Below, piece by piece: positions 47,008-58,592 of a stretch of 64,000 nucleotides of DNA (position 1 is its first letter; every line of letters starts with the position of its first letter). A program made the translations under genes and the position numbers. The stretch comes from Tupaia tana (lineage: Eukaryota > Chordata > Mammalia > Scandentia > Tupaiidae). Under the pieces are notes generated by a model that worked only from the letters and a program-made list of their open reading frames with translations, made no database searches and was not told where the DNA came from. The stretch covers positions 9,089,378 through 9,153,377 of the forward strand of contig JAKSZU010000029.1 of the NCBI GenBank assembly GCA_026018925.1, read 5' to 3'.

Positions 47008-47021
47008 GCGAGTCTCTCTTT

Positions 47022-47307
47022 TGTTTCCTTTTTTTTTTTTTTTTTTTTTTTTTTTTGGAGAGATTTTTGCTATAGGGTGCATGTGCTCGCCAGACATACA
47101 GAGAGAGACAGAGAGACAGAAAGCGAGAAATCACCCCCTGGGGGGATGGCCACGCCGCAATCCCTTCTCCTCCATTCTCCTCTTGGGATCTTGGGCACAC
47201 ATGTACATGCGCCCAGTGTGAGTTTAAGCCACCGGGTCCAGGACTCCAACCATGGTTGGCTACATGGGAGTCCAGCGACATAGCCATTATGCTAACTGCT
47301 GGTCCCA
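47022..47307 (-). repeat. SINE, young type
   Basis: Private to duplicon III. Target duplication GCGAGTCTCTCTTT (second copy GTGAGTCTCTCTTT) next to the candidate exon donor. Confidence 0.92.
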
Positions 47308-48109
47308 GTGAGTCTCTCTTTATTCTAATCTCTCTGGCCACCTAAGCCTATCAGATCTTTTTTCCCTCTCAGCACATTTCTTTCATCTCTCTGCTTCTTC
47401 TTTTACATCTTTTTACATACAGAGCACAGAATAGCCACTTCAAAGTGCAGCTCCAAGTGTACATGTCTATAGGAATCTTTGCTAATAAAATCTTGCTGCT
47501 GGATCCACATTCTCACATGGCTATATATACAGAGGGTGGGACAGCTAGGAATGAGGAACTCTGCCTGAGTCCTCAAGTTTCAGCATCACCAGGCCACCTC
47601 CTTCCTCAACATCCCTGAAATCTCACCTTTCTCCTTCTTTCTCTTTGCCTCTGCAAGTTGTTCACCTCCCCACATCCCTTTGCAGCTCCCACCCTATGCT
47701 CCCTTGGGATTCTATTCAACGGTTACCTTGTCTGTCACTTGTGCTGTCTACCCCAAGAAAAAGCACTCATATACACTTTCTCTTATCTACATGATTTCAT
47801 GCTCTTCAGAGCACTTGTTAATATCTTATACATTACATCATTCTTTTTTTTTTGAAAGGTATGGAGGAAATGCTATTTCACTTTGAGAGGCTTTACTTTA
47901 ACAATATATGTATCCTTTTCACAGAAAAACATTAATATTTTGCAAATTGTTGAATAAAGTAAACATTTAGGTTGATTTTTATGAGGTTTTTAAGACATTA
48001 AATAGGAGTAATCGCTATTTACATTTATATGTATGATCACAATCAAAATGGTAAATTAAAGCAAAGAATAAAGCTTATCACCCTGGAAACCTAGTAAGTT
48101 GCAATTTCT

Positions 48110-48965
48110 TTCTTTTTTTTTTTTTTAGAAATTATGGTAGTGTTTTATTTTTTTCTCTTATTTTATTTTTTATCTTCAATCACTGTATATCATTACAACA
48201 TAAGATGAATTTTCCCAGCATAAATACACTACACATTAGTCCAATCATAGATTTTGCCATATATAGTATCAACAAATGATAATTTTTCATTTTTGTGAAT
48301 TAAAGTCTATCTACATTTGCATATGTGATATTTTTCCATAAGAAATATATTTCCTTCCACATATATTTTCTTAAAAGTTTTTCTTCTTTCTTTCCCCCTT
48401 GATTCCCTCCCCCTCAAACTCCCCCATTTCTCACCCACCATCTCCCACACTGTCTCTAGTATCCACAGTTGCTCTCCATGCTTTTATTCTTCCCAATATT
48501 TTAGTTTATGCCATAGAGTGCAGACATTCCATGTATATTAAGTGGGGCTATGCAATGCCTCTCTTTCATAGTCTGGCTTGCTTCACTTAGCATTGAATCT
48601 TTCATATTCATCCACTTTTTATCAAATATCAGGTCTCGTTCTTTTTTATGACTGAGTGGTAGTTCATAGTGTTAATTTGCCACACTTTTTCAATCTGTTC
48701 ATCTGTTCTTGGCAATTTGAATTGGTTCCTTATTGTCACAATTGTGAATAATGCTGTAATAATCATGGATATACCAATGTTTTCCTGACTGAGTGTATTC
48801 CTATCTATGGGTAGATATCCAGGAGTGGAATTGCTGGAACACGTGGTAATTCTGATTGTAGGTTCCTGAGGAAGCTTCATATTGTTCTCCACTGAGGCTG
48901 AACTAATACACATTCTCATGAACCGTATGTAGAGCTCCCTTTTCACCACAGCATAAACAGCACTT
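48110..48965 (-). mobile_element. L1 LINE 3' fragment
   Basis: Duplicon III counterpart of 13715-14525. It is interrupted at 48966 by the HAL1, after which the shared SINE continues at 51924. Confidence 0.8.
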
Positions 48966-49914
48966 TTCACTACTTTTTTTTTTCCATCCAAATTACACTA
49001 TATATTGTCTCAATCAAGCACATCAACAAACATGTTATTGTCAGCAAATGATCTTCCATTTCTTGTCTTCTGTATGTTTTGCTTTTTCCCCCCCCATCCT
49101 AGATTCTCTATCTCTTACCCTCTGCCATCTCCCACTCTCCTCCCACAGTCTCTGGTATTTATGTTTGCTTTCTATACTGTTTTCTCCTCACATTTTATTG
49201 TAACGCCAAAGACCCTAATCAATCCAAATACCCTCATAGCAAACACAGGTGATACCCACATTTCCATGAACACAAGTCTTACTTTACGCATCCTATAAAA
49301 TAGCACCTAGCTGTGGCTATATATCCTACTGCAGTCATTGAATAGATATATTTTTTTTTCTGAAACTTTTTTTTTGTAACTCAATTTACATTCCTTCCCT
49401 AAGCTTCATCACAGCATACAAAATGCAATCTCCCATCCAGTACACACTGCATAGTGATACAATCATGCACATTACAAAAAATTTTCCATTACTAGTTCCT
49501 AGAATTACTTCCACCCATCTTTCTGACCCTCTGTCCCTTCCCACCCTCCTCTCACACCACCTCCAGTGTCTACAATTGTCCTTCATTCCCTTCCCACCAA
49601 CGTTGCATTGATCACACAATTTCCTACATAATCTAACTACTTTCAATGGTGAGTTCACTCATTACTACTAAGAAAACCAGTTTTAACTTAACTCAAAGAA
49701 ATGCCAAGGAACTTTGCTTAAAGCCAGGAAACAAGTTAGGATTCTGTTCAAATGGAAGGTGCATGAACCTATCAGTCTCATGTACTTTTATCTTCTGTTC
49801 TGGTTCAATTTTCCTGATTAAATTCTGGGATATAATATTCAAATTCAGACTTGTCCCTCTGATTAAGTTGGCCACTTTCATAGTTTTTGGACTCTTATTT
49901 CCGTGTGTCTGTGT

Positions 49915-50916
49915 TTAATTTTCTTGATACAGCACATCCTTGAGAACTTCTTGGAGATCTGGTCTGGTGCTGGTAAATTCTTTCAGGTTTTGTTTATCTG
50001 AGAATGTTCTTGTCTTTTCTTCCCACTTGAAAGATAATCTTGCCGGGTACAGTATTCTTGGCTGAAATTGCTTCTCTCGTAACACTTTGAATATATTTTC
50101 CCATTCTCTCCTCGCTCGCATTGTTTCTGATGAGAGATCTGCTGTTAGCCTGATGGGATGTCCTTTGTAGGTAACTTGATGTTTCTCTCTTGCCAATCTT
50201 AGTATCTTGTCTTTGTCTGCGGTTTTGGTCAACCTGGCTATAATGTGTCTTGGAGAAGATCTTCTTGGGTTGATTCTATTTGGGGTCCTTTGTATTTCCT
50301 GGGACTGGATCTTCGAATGCCTCTCTAGGTTTGGAAAGTTTTCTTGCAGGATTTCATGGAATAGATTATCAATGCCCTTATGGGTCTCTTCACCTTCTGG
50401 AATGCCAATTATCCGGATATTTGGACGTTTGATGGTATCCAGTACTTCTCGCATATCATTCTCAAATTTTTGAGCCATTTTCTCAGTCTTCGTGGTGGAC
50501 TTTTCTAAGCTAGCCATTTTCTCTTCTACATCTGAGATTCTATTTTCTGAATGATCTAGTCTGCTTTTAATACTTTCAAGGGAGATTTTGACTTCTTGTA
50601 TTATACACTTCATCTCTAGCAGTTCCGTTTGAGTCTTTTGTAAAGTGTGTAATTCCTCTTTTAGATCTTGCAAGAATTTCCTCATCTCCTGGAACTCCTC
50701 AACTTCTTTCTCCTTTCTCTTTAGCAGTTCATTATCTCTCTTTTCTTCCATCTCTGTTAGCTTTGACATTACGAATGTTCTAAATTCCTTATCAGACATT
50801 TCCATGACTTTCACTGAACTGCTTGTGGATGAAGGAGAGTTACTCTTTTCCATTGGAGGAGAGGTATTTTCTCGTTTTCCCATATTTCTCGTGATCCGAC
50901 GGTGATTTCTTGTCAT
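49915..50916 (-). CDS. HAL1/L1 ORF1 protein, intact
   Basis: A 333-residue L1 ORF1-type RNA-binding protein, a trimeric nucleic-acid chaperone that coats LINE RNA in the cytoplasm. Seen: a basic, serine-rich N-terminus (1-45), a long charged heptad-bearing coiled coil (about 45-165), and an RRM with the family signature RPNIRIIGIPEGEE (about 163-176) and RHIIARLTKTADKDKIL. The C-terminal domain has TYKGHPIRLTADLS and FKVLREKQFQPRILYPARLSF. Length fits mammalian ORF1p (about 330-370). The ATG at 50916 follows the leader directly. No stop or frame break interrupts it, which suggests a young element. It stands alone, with no ORF2 downstream. Confidence 0.93.
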   Translation of the reverse strand: MTRNHRRITRNMGKRENTSPPMEKSNSPSSTSSSVKVMEMSDKEFRTFVMSKLTEMEEKRDNELLKRKEKEVEEFQEMRKFLQDLKEELHTLQKTQTELLEMKCIIQEVKISLESIKSRLDHSENRISDVEEKMASLEKSTTKTEKMAQKFENDMREVLDTIKRPNIRIIGIPEGEETHKGIDNLFHEILQENFPNLERHSKIQSQEIQRTPNRINPRRSSPRHIIARLTKTADKDKILRLAREKHQVTYKGHPIRLTADLSSETMRARREWENIFKVLREKQFQPRILYPARLSFKWEEKTRTFSDKQNLKEFTSTRPDLQEVLKDVLYQEN

Positions 50917-51490
50917 CTGATGAATGGCGTGTTTCTTTCAAATTCTTGAAGTTAAGCCTCAATGTTCAGGAGCAAGCAGACAGAGGTGTTCTAGAATCTG
51001 ATTGCCGTTCTGTTGTGATTGCTGGTGCAGCAGATTCAGGAGATATTGGGTGGAAAGACAAGAAAAAGGAAAATGAAAAAGAGAGAGAGAAACAACAACA
51101 AAAAGAGAGAAAAAAGACAAAAAAATAAAAAATTATAATTGCTTTTCTTTTTTTTTTAAAGAAAAAAATCACAAAATAGTTCCCAGTATCCATGAGGAAT
51201 CTTCTCAGAGAATGGCTCAACTCTCCTGCCTGGGAGAAAGGAGCAGAAGGGATTATTAACAAAACAAAAGATGGAGCTGAGAGTCAGAGAGAAACTCTAC
51301 CTTTAAAAAAATCGTAAAAAGGAAAAATTACCAAAAAAAATGAGGAGACAGGAGCAGAGAGGGACAGAGACCTCAGAGACACAGAGACAGAGATAGAAGG
51401 CCAGAGGGGCTCCCTACCACACTAGCTTTGCTTGCTGGAGGCTGAATTATGAGTAGAAAATCTTCATTTCTCCTGTGCCCTGAAATATCT

Positions 51491-51903
51491 AGTTCCCAGT
51501 ATCCATGAGGAATCTTCTCAGAGAATGGCTCAACTCTCCTGCCACACTAGCTTTGCTTGCTGGAGGCTGAATTATGAGTAGAAAATCTTCATTTCTCCTG
51601 TGCCCTGAAATATCTAGTTCCCAGTATCCATGAGGAATCTTCTCAGAGAATGGCTCAACTCTCCTGCCACACTAGCTTTGCTTGCTGGAGGCTGAATTAT
51701 GAGTAGAAAATCTTCATTTCTCCTGTGCCCTGAAATATCTAGTTCCCAGTATCCATGAGGAATCTTCTCAGAGAATGGCTCAACTCTCCTGCCACACTAG
51801 CTTTGCTTGCTGGAGGCTGAATTATGAGTAGAAAATTTTCATTTCTCCTGTGCCCTGAAATATCTAGTTCCCAGTATCCATGAGGAATCTTCTCAGAGAA
51901 TGG
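51491..51903 (-). repeat. 125-bp tandem monomers at the HAL1 5' end
   Basis: Three full copies start at 51491, 51616 and 51741, and a partial copy runs 51866-51903. They are almost identical and have a 125-bp period. The piece at 51179-51231 matches the first part of the monomer, and 51412-51490 matches its last part. The arrangement resembles the monomeric 5' promoters of rodent L1s. Promoter activity is inferred. Confidence 0.9.
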
Positions 51904-51923
51904 CCTTCACTACTTTTTTTTAA

Positions 51924-52079
51924 AAGGTCTTTGCTTTTTGCCCTAGTGTGTGGTGTGTGCACTCGTTGGAGAGACAGACAGACAGTGAGAGAGAAAGTGA
52001 GAAATAACATCCCGGAGGGATTGTCACACCATAATCCCTTCTCCTCCATTCTCTTCCAAGGATATTGGGCACACACACG

Positions 52080-52118
<39 letters not shown>

Positions 52119-52228
52119 ACATACACATGCATCCATCGTACTTTTCAAGTAACTGGACCCAGGACCTTAACTGTGGTCGGCCAAGTGGGAGTCCAGTGAC
52201 ATAACCACTGCACCATCCACTGTCCCTG
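51924..52228 (-). repeat. SINE, old type, with (CA)n
   Basis: (CA)n at 52082-52125. Separated from its L1 neighbour by the HAL1. Confidence 0.82.
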
Positions 52229-52696
52229 CACCTAACATTCTTTATTTCATTAATCTAAGTCTTTCTGATCAGGCTTAATTTCTAATGAAACATTTGTTCC
52301 TATTATATGATTATTTCTTTATCAGCACATTATTCCTAATTATCAATAGACTGTACTTATTTTAGTTTCTCAAACATTTACACTAATTTCGCAGACTTTT
52401 TCTGGAGCAAGGTGCAGCTCTCAAATTATATTACTCAAATGGACGAAAGAATTTCTAAATACACATGTGGAATTCGTGACCTCTTGTGGAAAGGTTGAGA
52501 ATGAGACAGGAATCCCTAACTGGAGATAGCTCATACAGAGAGATATAGAAAAGGAAGACATACCAACAAGAGACAGGTAAATTACTTTATTCACTGAAAA
52601 ACATAAATTGAACTACTTTATTATAACTCTGTGAGTAATAGCTTTTTGAGCAAAATTTAGTCATTTTATCTTTCTCTTTCCTAGTAACCTCTACAC

Positions 52697-53635
52697 ATGG
52701 AATCTGGGAATGATACAAAAAATTTGGAATTTCTTCTTCTTGGATTATCAGAGGAAGCAGAATTGCAGCCCCTCATATTTGGGCTTTTCCTCTCCATGTA
52801 CCTGATCACTGTGTGTGGAAACCTGCTCATCATCCTGGCCACCATCTCAGACTCCCACCTGCACACCCCCATGTACTTCTTCCTCTCCAACTTGTCCTTT
52901 GTAGACATCTGTTTCACCTCCACCACCATTCCAAAGTTACTGGTGAACATCCAGACACAGAGCAAGATCATCACCTATGCAGGCTGCATCACCCAGATGT
53001 TCTTTTACATACTCTTTATAGTGTTGGAAGGCTTCCTCCTGACTGTGATGGCCTATGACCGGTATGTGGCCATCTGTCACCCCCTGAACTACACCATCAT
53101 CATGAATCCTCAGTTCTGTGTGTTGTTGGTTCTGGGATCTTGGATCATGTGTGTCTTGCAGTCCTTGCTCCAAAACTCAATGGTGTTGCAGCTGTCCTTC
53201 TGTCCACACACCCAAATCCCCCACTTTTTCTGTGAATTTATTCAGGTGTTGCACCTTGCCTGTTCTGACACCTTCATTAATGACATTGTCATATATTTTG
53301 GAGCCATACTGCTGGGTGGTGCAACCCTCACTGGGATCCTTTACTCTTACTGTAAGATAGTTTCCTCCATACGTAAAATCTCATCAGCTCAGGGGAAGTA
53401 CAAAGCCTTTTCCACCTGTGCCTCTCACCTCTCAGTGGTCTCCTTATTTTATTGTTCATTTCAAGGAGTGTACCTTAGTGCTGTTGATAATCAAAATTCA
53501 CACTCAAGTGCAGCAGCCTCGGTGATGTACATTGTGGTCACACCCATGCTGAATCCCTTTATCTACAGTCTGAGGAATAAAGACATAAAGAGGGCACTGA
53601 GAAGACTCATTGGGAAGGAAACCAGCATTGAATGA
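52697..53635 (+). CDS. Olfactory receptor, family 7 (7A-like), intact
   Basis: Intact 312-residue OR7-type odorant receptor and the best-preserved OR in the window. All diagnostic sites are present: NDT glycosylation site (5-7), GN (41-42), LHTPMY (55-60), C97, [10 protein letters not shown] (118-127), loop-2 cysteines C169, C179 and C189, SY (217-218), KAFSTCASH (236-244) and PMLNPFIY (283-290). A splice acceptor (tttcctag) ends at 52684, 12 nt before the ATG. The nearest upstream 5' elements of its unit are the donor after 45637 and the small exon 46966-47007. The HAL1 at 48981-51905 enlarges the presumed intron by 2.9 kb. It is closely related to the frameshifted copy at 32019. The human relatives I recall are OR7A genes; I assign family, not orthology. 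Confidence 0.96.
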   Translation: MESGNDTKNLEFLLLGLSEEAELQPLIFGLFLSMYLITVCGNLLIILATISDSHLHTPMYFFLSNLSFVDICFTSTTIPKLLVNIQTQSKIITYAGCITQMFFYILFIVLEGFLLTVMAYDRYVAICHPLNYTIIMNPQFCVLLVLGSWIMCVLQSLLQNSMVLQLSFCPHTQIPHFFCEFIQVLHLACSDTFINDIVIYFGAILLGGATLTGILYSYCKIVSSIRKISSAQGKYKAFSTCASHLSVVSLFYCSFQGVYLSAVDNQNSHSSAAASVMYIVVTPMLNPFIYSLRNKDIKRALRRLIGKETSIE

Positions 53636-54129
53636 ATTTTCCTGGTACCAAAAAATTTTTCCGCATTAGGAAGGCTCACAGTTTAGATTCAGAAATGGTG
53701 ACAATCTAATTGTTTTTTAGGAGTACAACTTGTTCCTTCTAATCATCTTCAATAAGTTTCCTAACTTTGATTAAACATTGCCACACAACGAAAAAACATC
53801 ATTCTATTAAGCTTTGTGGTCTAATAGCATTTTTTTCCTTTATTCCTTTTTTGTATTTCCACAAGTTTATCTTAATCATAGATCAGAAATATTCAGTAAC
53901 ACTCACTCATTTTAGGGAGCAACGTGATTTTCTGATTAATAATTTCTTCCCAAATGATATATATCAAGTAATTATTCTATTTTCTAGTTGAAATAATCCA
54001 GTGTTGTTCTTCCATTATAGGAATCAAAAAAGTACACTTGACAACAATGATCCATTGTATGATTGTATAATACCAGAAAATCTGACTAGAATTTTCCAAT
54101 TTTGTGTGCATCCTTCCTTGTGTTTTTGC

Positions 54130-54720
54130 TTCTTTCTTTCTTTTTAAGTTTTATCTAGCATTTTTTGCTCATATTATTTAATTAACTAATTAATTAAGTT
54201 AGTTTTTAACATTCCATCACTGTGTATCATTACATTTCACCAAATGAGATTTTCCATTGTGAATATGTTGCATATAGGCTTAGTCAAAGAAATTACCACA
54301 TGTGTCATGATCAACAGATAGTTTTTCATTTTTATGTCCCTTAAACATTTTTTTCTTTCCTTTTTACTTCATGCCCTCCCTCCCAACCTCTCCCATTTCC
54401 TGCCCTCCTCCTGCACTGTCTCTATGCTTTTATACCTTCCCATCTTTCAGCTTCTGCCATAGAGTACTGACATTCAGTACGTATTGAGTGGTGACATACA
54501 ATGCCTCTTTTTCATAGTCTGGCATCTGGCTTGCATTGCATAGCAGTCAATCTTCCATATTTTTCACTTTCTATTAAATGCCAGGGTTTCATTTTTTAAT
54601 GGCAGTATAGTGTTTCATTGTGTATATGTGCCACACTTTTTCAGCCCATTCATCTATTTGTGGACATTTGGGTTGGTTCCATGTCTTAGCAGTTGGAATA
54701 ATACCACAATAAACATGAAT
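54130..54720 (-). mobile_element. L1 LINE 3' fragment
   Basis: Duplicon III counterpart of 33470-34045. Absent from the matching place after 16560 in duplicon I. Confidence 0.78.
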
Positions 54721-55287
54721 GTGCAAGTCAGAAAATCACTTGCACATCCTTCCTTGTTATATCACTACTTTAATTGTTCCTAATACAAAGTTTAACACAC
54801 TGATTTGTTTTATAATATGTCATCTGTGGGTTTTTTCTCCCTGTATCTTCTTGAGCCCTGTGACTACAGTGCCAATGTAGACACTTACAAAGCTAAATAA
54901 ATAGCATTCACAGATCCCCTCCTTTAGGAGTTCACATTGTACTAGATCTCCATCTTGTCCTTTATAGATATTTCTTTTATCTTCAACATTGTTCCAACGA
55001 TGTGTGTGAATACCCAGACAGAGAGCAAATCCATAACTTAAAATGACTGTATCACCCAGATGTCCTTTTTCATACTCTTTGAAGGGCTAAACAACTTTCT
55101 CCTGACTATAATGGCCTAGAACCAGCATATGGTCACTGTCACCACCTACATTCTACAGTTATCATGAACTCATTTCTGAGAACTGCTACTTCAGTTGTCT
55201 TAGATTATGAGTGTTCTGCCTTTGTTGTTACATAATGTGATGGTTTAGTGGTTGTTCTTCTGTGTATGCTTAAAAAGCTCCCATTGG

Positions 55288-55518
55288 GGCCAGCATATCA
55301 TGTTGTTATTAAGGCACTGGACTCCCACATAGTCCAATATACTTTGAGTCCTGGACCTGGCACTTAAACCTCATGCTGGGTACATGTGCGTGCATGCCCA
55401 AAATACCAGGAGGAGAATGGAGAAGGATTTGTGGCATGTCCAACTCCAATGGAAGTTGATTTCTCATTTTCCCTCTCACTGTTTCACTCTGTCTCTCTCC
55501 TCTCCAGCACACATTCTA
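55288..55518 (+). repeat. SINE, old type
   Basis: Counterpart of 17505 and 34617. Confidence 0.8.
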
Positions 55519-55602
55519 TGAGTTTTCTTTCTCCCATTTCTTCTTTAAATTGATATAGGTGGCCCACCTTTCCTCTTTAGACACCTCTTTCTTTCTTTTT
55601 TT

Positions 55603-55858
55603 ATTCTTTTGAGAGGTTTTTACTATAGGGTGCATGGACTCACCAGAAAGACAGCAAGAGACAGAGAAATAGAAAGTGAGAAATCACTCCCCAGGGGAGA
55701 TGGCCACACTGCAATCCCTTCTCTTCCATTTTCCTCTCGGGATCTTGGGCATGCATGCACACACGCTCAGCATGAGTTTAAGCCACCGGGTCCAGGACTC
55801 AAACCACAGTTGGCTACATGGGAGTCCAGTGACAGCCATTACACTAACTGCTGGTCCC
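55603..55858 (-). repeat. SINE, young type
   Basis: Private to duplicon III. Flanks AGACACCTCTTTC and AGAAACCTCTTTC. Confidence 0.92.
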
Positions 55859-56207
55859 TAGAAACCTCTTTCAATGACATGGTCATGTATTTTGCATCTG
55901 TGTTTTGGAGGCATGGAACCCTCACTGGAATCCTTTACTCTTACTCTAAGATAGTTTCTTCTATATGAGCAATCTCATCAGCTCAAGGGATGTAGAAAGC
56001 ATTTTCCATCTGTGCCTCTTACTTCTCTTTGTCTCCTTATTTTACTGTACAGTCCTAGACATTTGTCTTAGTGTTGTGCTACCCACATCTCACAGACAAT
56101 GCAGTAGCCTCTGCAATAAACACTGTAGTCACCCCATGCTGAACCCCTTCATGACCAATTGTGTAGTTCGAGTACTAGAACTTGAGGATTGAAAAATCAC
56201 AGTGTGA

Positions 56208-56350
56208 TGGGCCACCTTTTGTCGTGGTGGCACTGGACCCTGACATGGCTAACTATGGTTTGAGTCCTGGATCTGGTGTTTTGTTTTCTCAGTTTCCTCT
56301 CTGTCTCCCTTGGGTGAGTGTGTGTGCTTTATAGCAAATTTAATAATATT
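56208..56350 (+). repeat. Short SINE variant
   Basis: Counterpart of 35266. Confidence 0.68.
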
Positions 56351-56387
56351 AATACTAAATAAATCTTTAAAAAAAGAAAGAAAAGGG

Positions 56388-56475
56388 GCAAGCAGGTGTC
56401 ATGTTCATTAAGGATACTGGATTTCCAAGTGGCCTACTGCGGTTCCAATTCTGGACCTGGTGGCTTGCTTTCTCA

Positions 56476-56547
<72 letters not shown>

Positions 56548-56590
56548 ACTCTTTCTCCCTCCCTCCCTCTCTGCTCAAATTAAAATCAAA
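56388..56590 (+). repeat. Short SINE variant with (CT)n
   Basis: Counterpart of 35452. The pyrimidine tail has grown to (CT)n at 56479-56555. Confidence 0.7.
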
Positions 56591-56811
56591 AAGAAAGAAA
56601 GGTAAATGAAATAACTCTTTTAAAAAAAGATAAGAAAAGAAAAGATTTTGTGCGTACATGCCCAAAATCCCGAAAGGATCATGAAGAGAGTAGGGTTTGC
56701 CTAATGGTCATCCTCACTATGGGATCATTCCTCACTATTACTCCCTCTCTTTCTGCCTCTCTTTAGTGAGTGCACAACAACCTAGAGCAAAATCTAAATA
56801 ATAATAATATT

Positions 56812-57235
56812 ATTATTCAGCCATAAAAAAACATGGCCCTGGAATTTGATAGAAAGTGGAAGAATATGGAAGATTTGTTGCTGAGTGAAGCTAGTCAGGC
56901 TATGAAAGAGAGACATTGTATGTCTCCATTTAACAAATACCGACTATCCACACTCTATGGTAGAGACTAAAAAACTGGAGGATCTAAAAGCATTAAAAAT
57001 TGTTGTGGACACTAGAAACAAAGTGGAAGGAGAGTGTGGGAGGGGAAGAGTGCAGGAAAGGAAATTAGGGGAAAAATAAGGATAGATAAGATACTGTGGG
57101 ACACAGATATGGTTTGTTATCTGTTGATGAGGATGTGTATAGTAGTCTCACCTGGAATGAGATGTGTATCATGGTGGATAAAATCTCTTTACCATCTAAA
57201 CAATGTATAGAGATTGAATGTATAATTAATAATAA
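56812..57235 (+). mobile_element. L1 LINE, strongly 5'-truncated
   Basis: Plus L1 3' end starting at ATTCAGCCATAAAAAAACAT, with ATT-rich sequence on both sides. Not present at the sister site near 35700. Confidence 0.8.
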
Positions 57236-57346
57236 TAATGATAATAGCATAAAAATATTATTATAATATAGCAGAAATTTCCAAAGCAAAAACCTTGCCC
57301 CATCCAGTCCAAGACCGAATACTCTGAAAAAATAGAAGAGATAGGA

Positions 57347-57416
57347 ATTGGCAAGTAGTGTGGTGGTTAAGGGCACTGTACTCCCACATATCTGGCCACC
57401 TGATGGCTTGCTATCT

Positions 57417-57474
<58 letters not shown>

Positions 57475-57480
57475 CATCAA
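57347..57480 (+). repeat. Short SINE variant with (CT)n
   Basis: Counterpart of 35806. (CT)n at 57419-57469. Confidence 0.65.
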
Positions 57481-57625
57481 ATTAAAAAATAACAGAAATG
57501 ATAAATAAAATAAAGGAAGTAATTCTTTTAAAAATAGAAAAGATATTTATAGCTCCCTTTACCTGCTCATTTGGCATATCTCCCTCTTGTTCTCTTGCTT
57601 TGTTTGATTTTTTAAATTTTTTTGA

Positions 57626-57853
57626 CATAGGGTATGAGCACTTTCTAGAGAGAGACAGTGAGAGGCAAAGTAAGAAATCACCCCCCCCCCCCATGAGAAA
57701 TGGACATCCTGCCATCCCTTCAACCTCTGGGATCTTCAACAAAAAGGCACAGGTGCCCAGCATGATTTTAAGCCACCAGTTTTGGGACTTGAACCAGCAT
57801 CAGCCATGTTAAGGGAGTCCAGTGTCTTAATCATCATGCCACCTGCTGGCCCT
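57626..57853 (-). repeat. SINE, old type
   Basis: Right end CCACCTGCTGGCCC. Counterpart of 19533. Confidence 0.82.
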
Positions 57854-57864
57854 GATTTTCCTCT

Positions 57865-58050
57865 TGCTACTCCAAGTACAGACTACCTGATCTTCCTCTT
57901 GGACACTGCTCTTCTGTGCATTGTAGCAAGCAGTGTCCTTGCCCCCACCCATTAAATACCAGTAACACCTCCCCAGTGGTGACAACCAGAAGTTAACCAG
58001 ACATTGCCAAATGGCTCCTGAAGGCACAGTCACTCTGATTGAGAACTACT
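57865..58050 (-). mobile_element. hAT-Charlie DNA transposon fossil (MER20-like)
   Basis: Duplicon III counterpart of 19800-19978. Duplicon II has lost it in a deletion at about 36118. Confidence 0.7.
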
Positions 58051-58227
58051 ATCCTAGGGCATAAGACCTGAAAACCTCTTTATGGATTCCAACCAGAATA
58101 TACCCCTTACTCAATTCCTAACTTTGGGCAGATCGCACAACATAACTTATAGCTTCTGCAAAGGTAGAATGAGTTCCTAATAACATTGGCCTCCTATATT
58201 GCCCATATGTAAAATCAAATGATATAG

Positions 58228-58330
58228 GGACCAGGAGGCAATGTAATGCTTAAGGCACTGGACTCCCAAATCACCTACCATGGTTTGAGTCCCAGTCTGG
58301 ATGGCTTGCAACTCATGCCGGCCACAATTG
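58228..58330 (+). repeat. SINE, old type, 3'-truncated
   Basis: Counterpart of 20443 and 36203. Confidence 0.7.
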
Positions 58331-58592
58331 CTGGCTTTTATACCACAAGATTTTACAGCAGGAGAACATGGTTCCCTCCCTTCATGAAGAGTAAATAGCA
58401 TTTGCAGTGGCTACCTGGAGCTGTATCTTCAACTAGTGAGTTCGTTGGCATTTCAGAGAAACTAACAAAGGCAAGTACTTTGTAGAACAGTTGAACTCAG
58501 GTTGGTAAAAGGTGCTAACATGAATCTCTAGAGGCAGGAGAGTTCACAGAGAGGGAGGGATAAAGACTGGATTTAACTGATGTCTAACATAG

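Larger units (their letters stand above)
48981..51905 (-). mobile_element. HAL1 (half-L1) retrotransposon, near full length
   Basis: Minus-strand element with 15-bp target duplication TTCACTACTTTTTTT (48966-48980 and 51906-51920; its T tail may overlap the poly(A)). In sense order it has 125-bp tandem monomers, a leader, an intact ORF1 and then about 0.93 kb of 3'UTR with purine/G-rich tracts and a short poly(A). No ORF2 or reverse-transcriptase sequence is present between ORF1 and the tail. HAL1 elements are known L1 derivatives that keep ORF1 and borrow L1 reverse transcriptase. Duplicon II has the unoccupied site near 31265. Confidence 0.9.
54925..56155 (+). pseudogene. Companion OR pseudogene of duplicon III (5'-truncated)
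   Basis: Counterpart of 34235-35215 after the OR at 52697, with many frame breaks. It is split by the shared SINE (55288-55518) and additionally by a young minus-strand SINE (55603-55858) that the sister copies lack. Confidence 0.82.
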
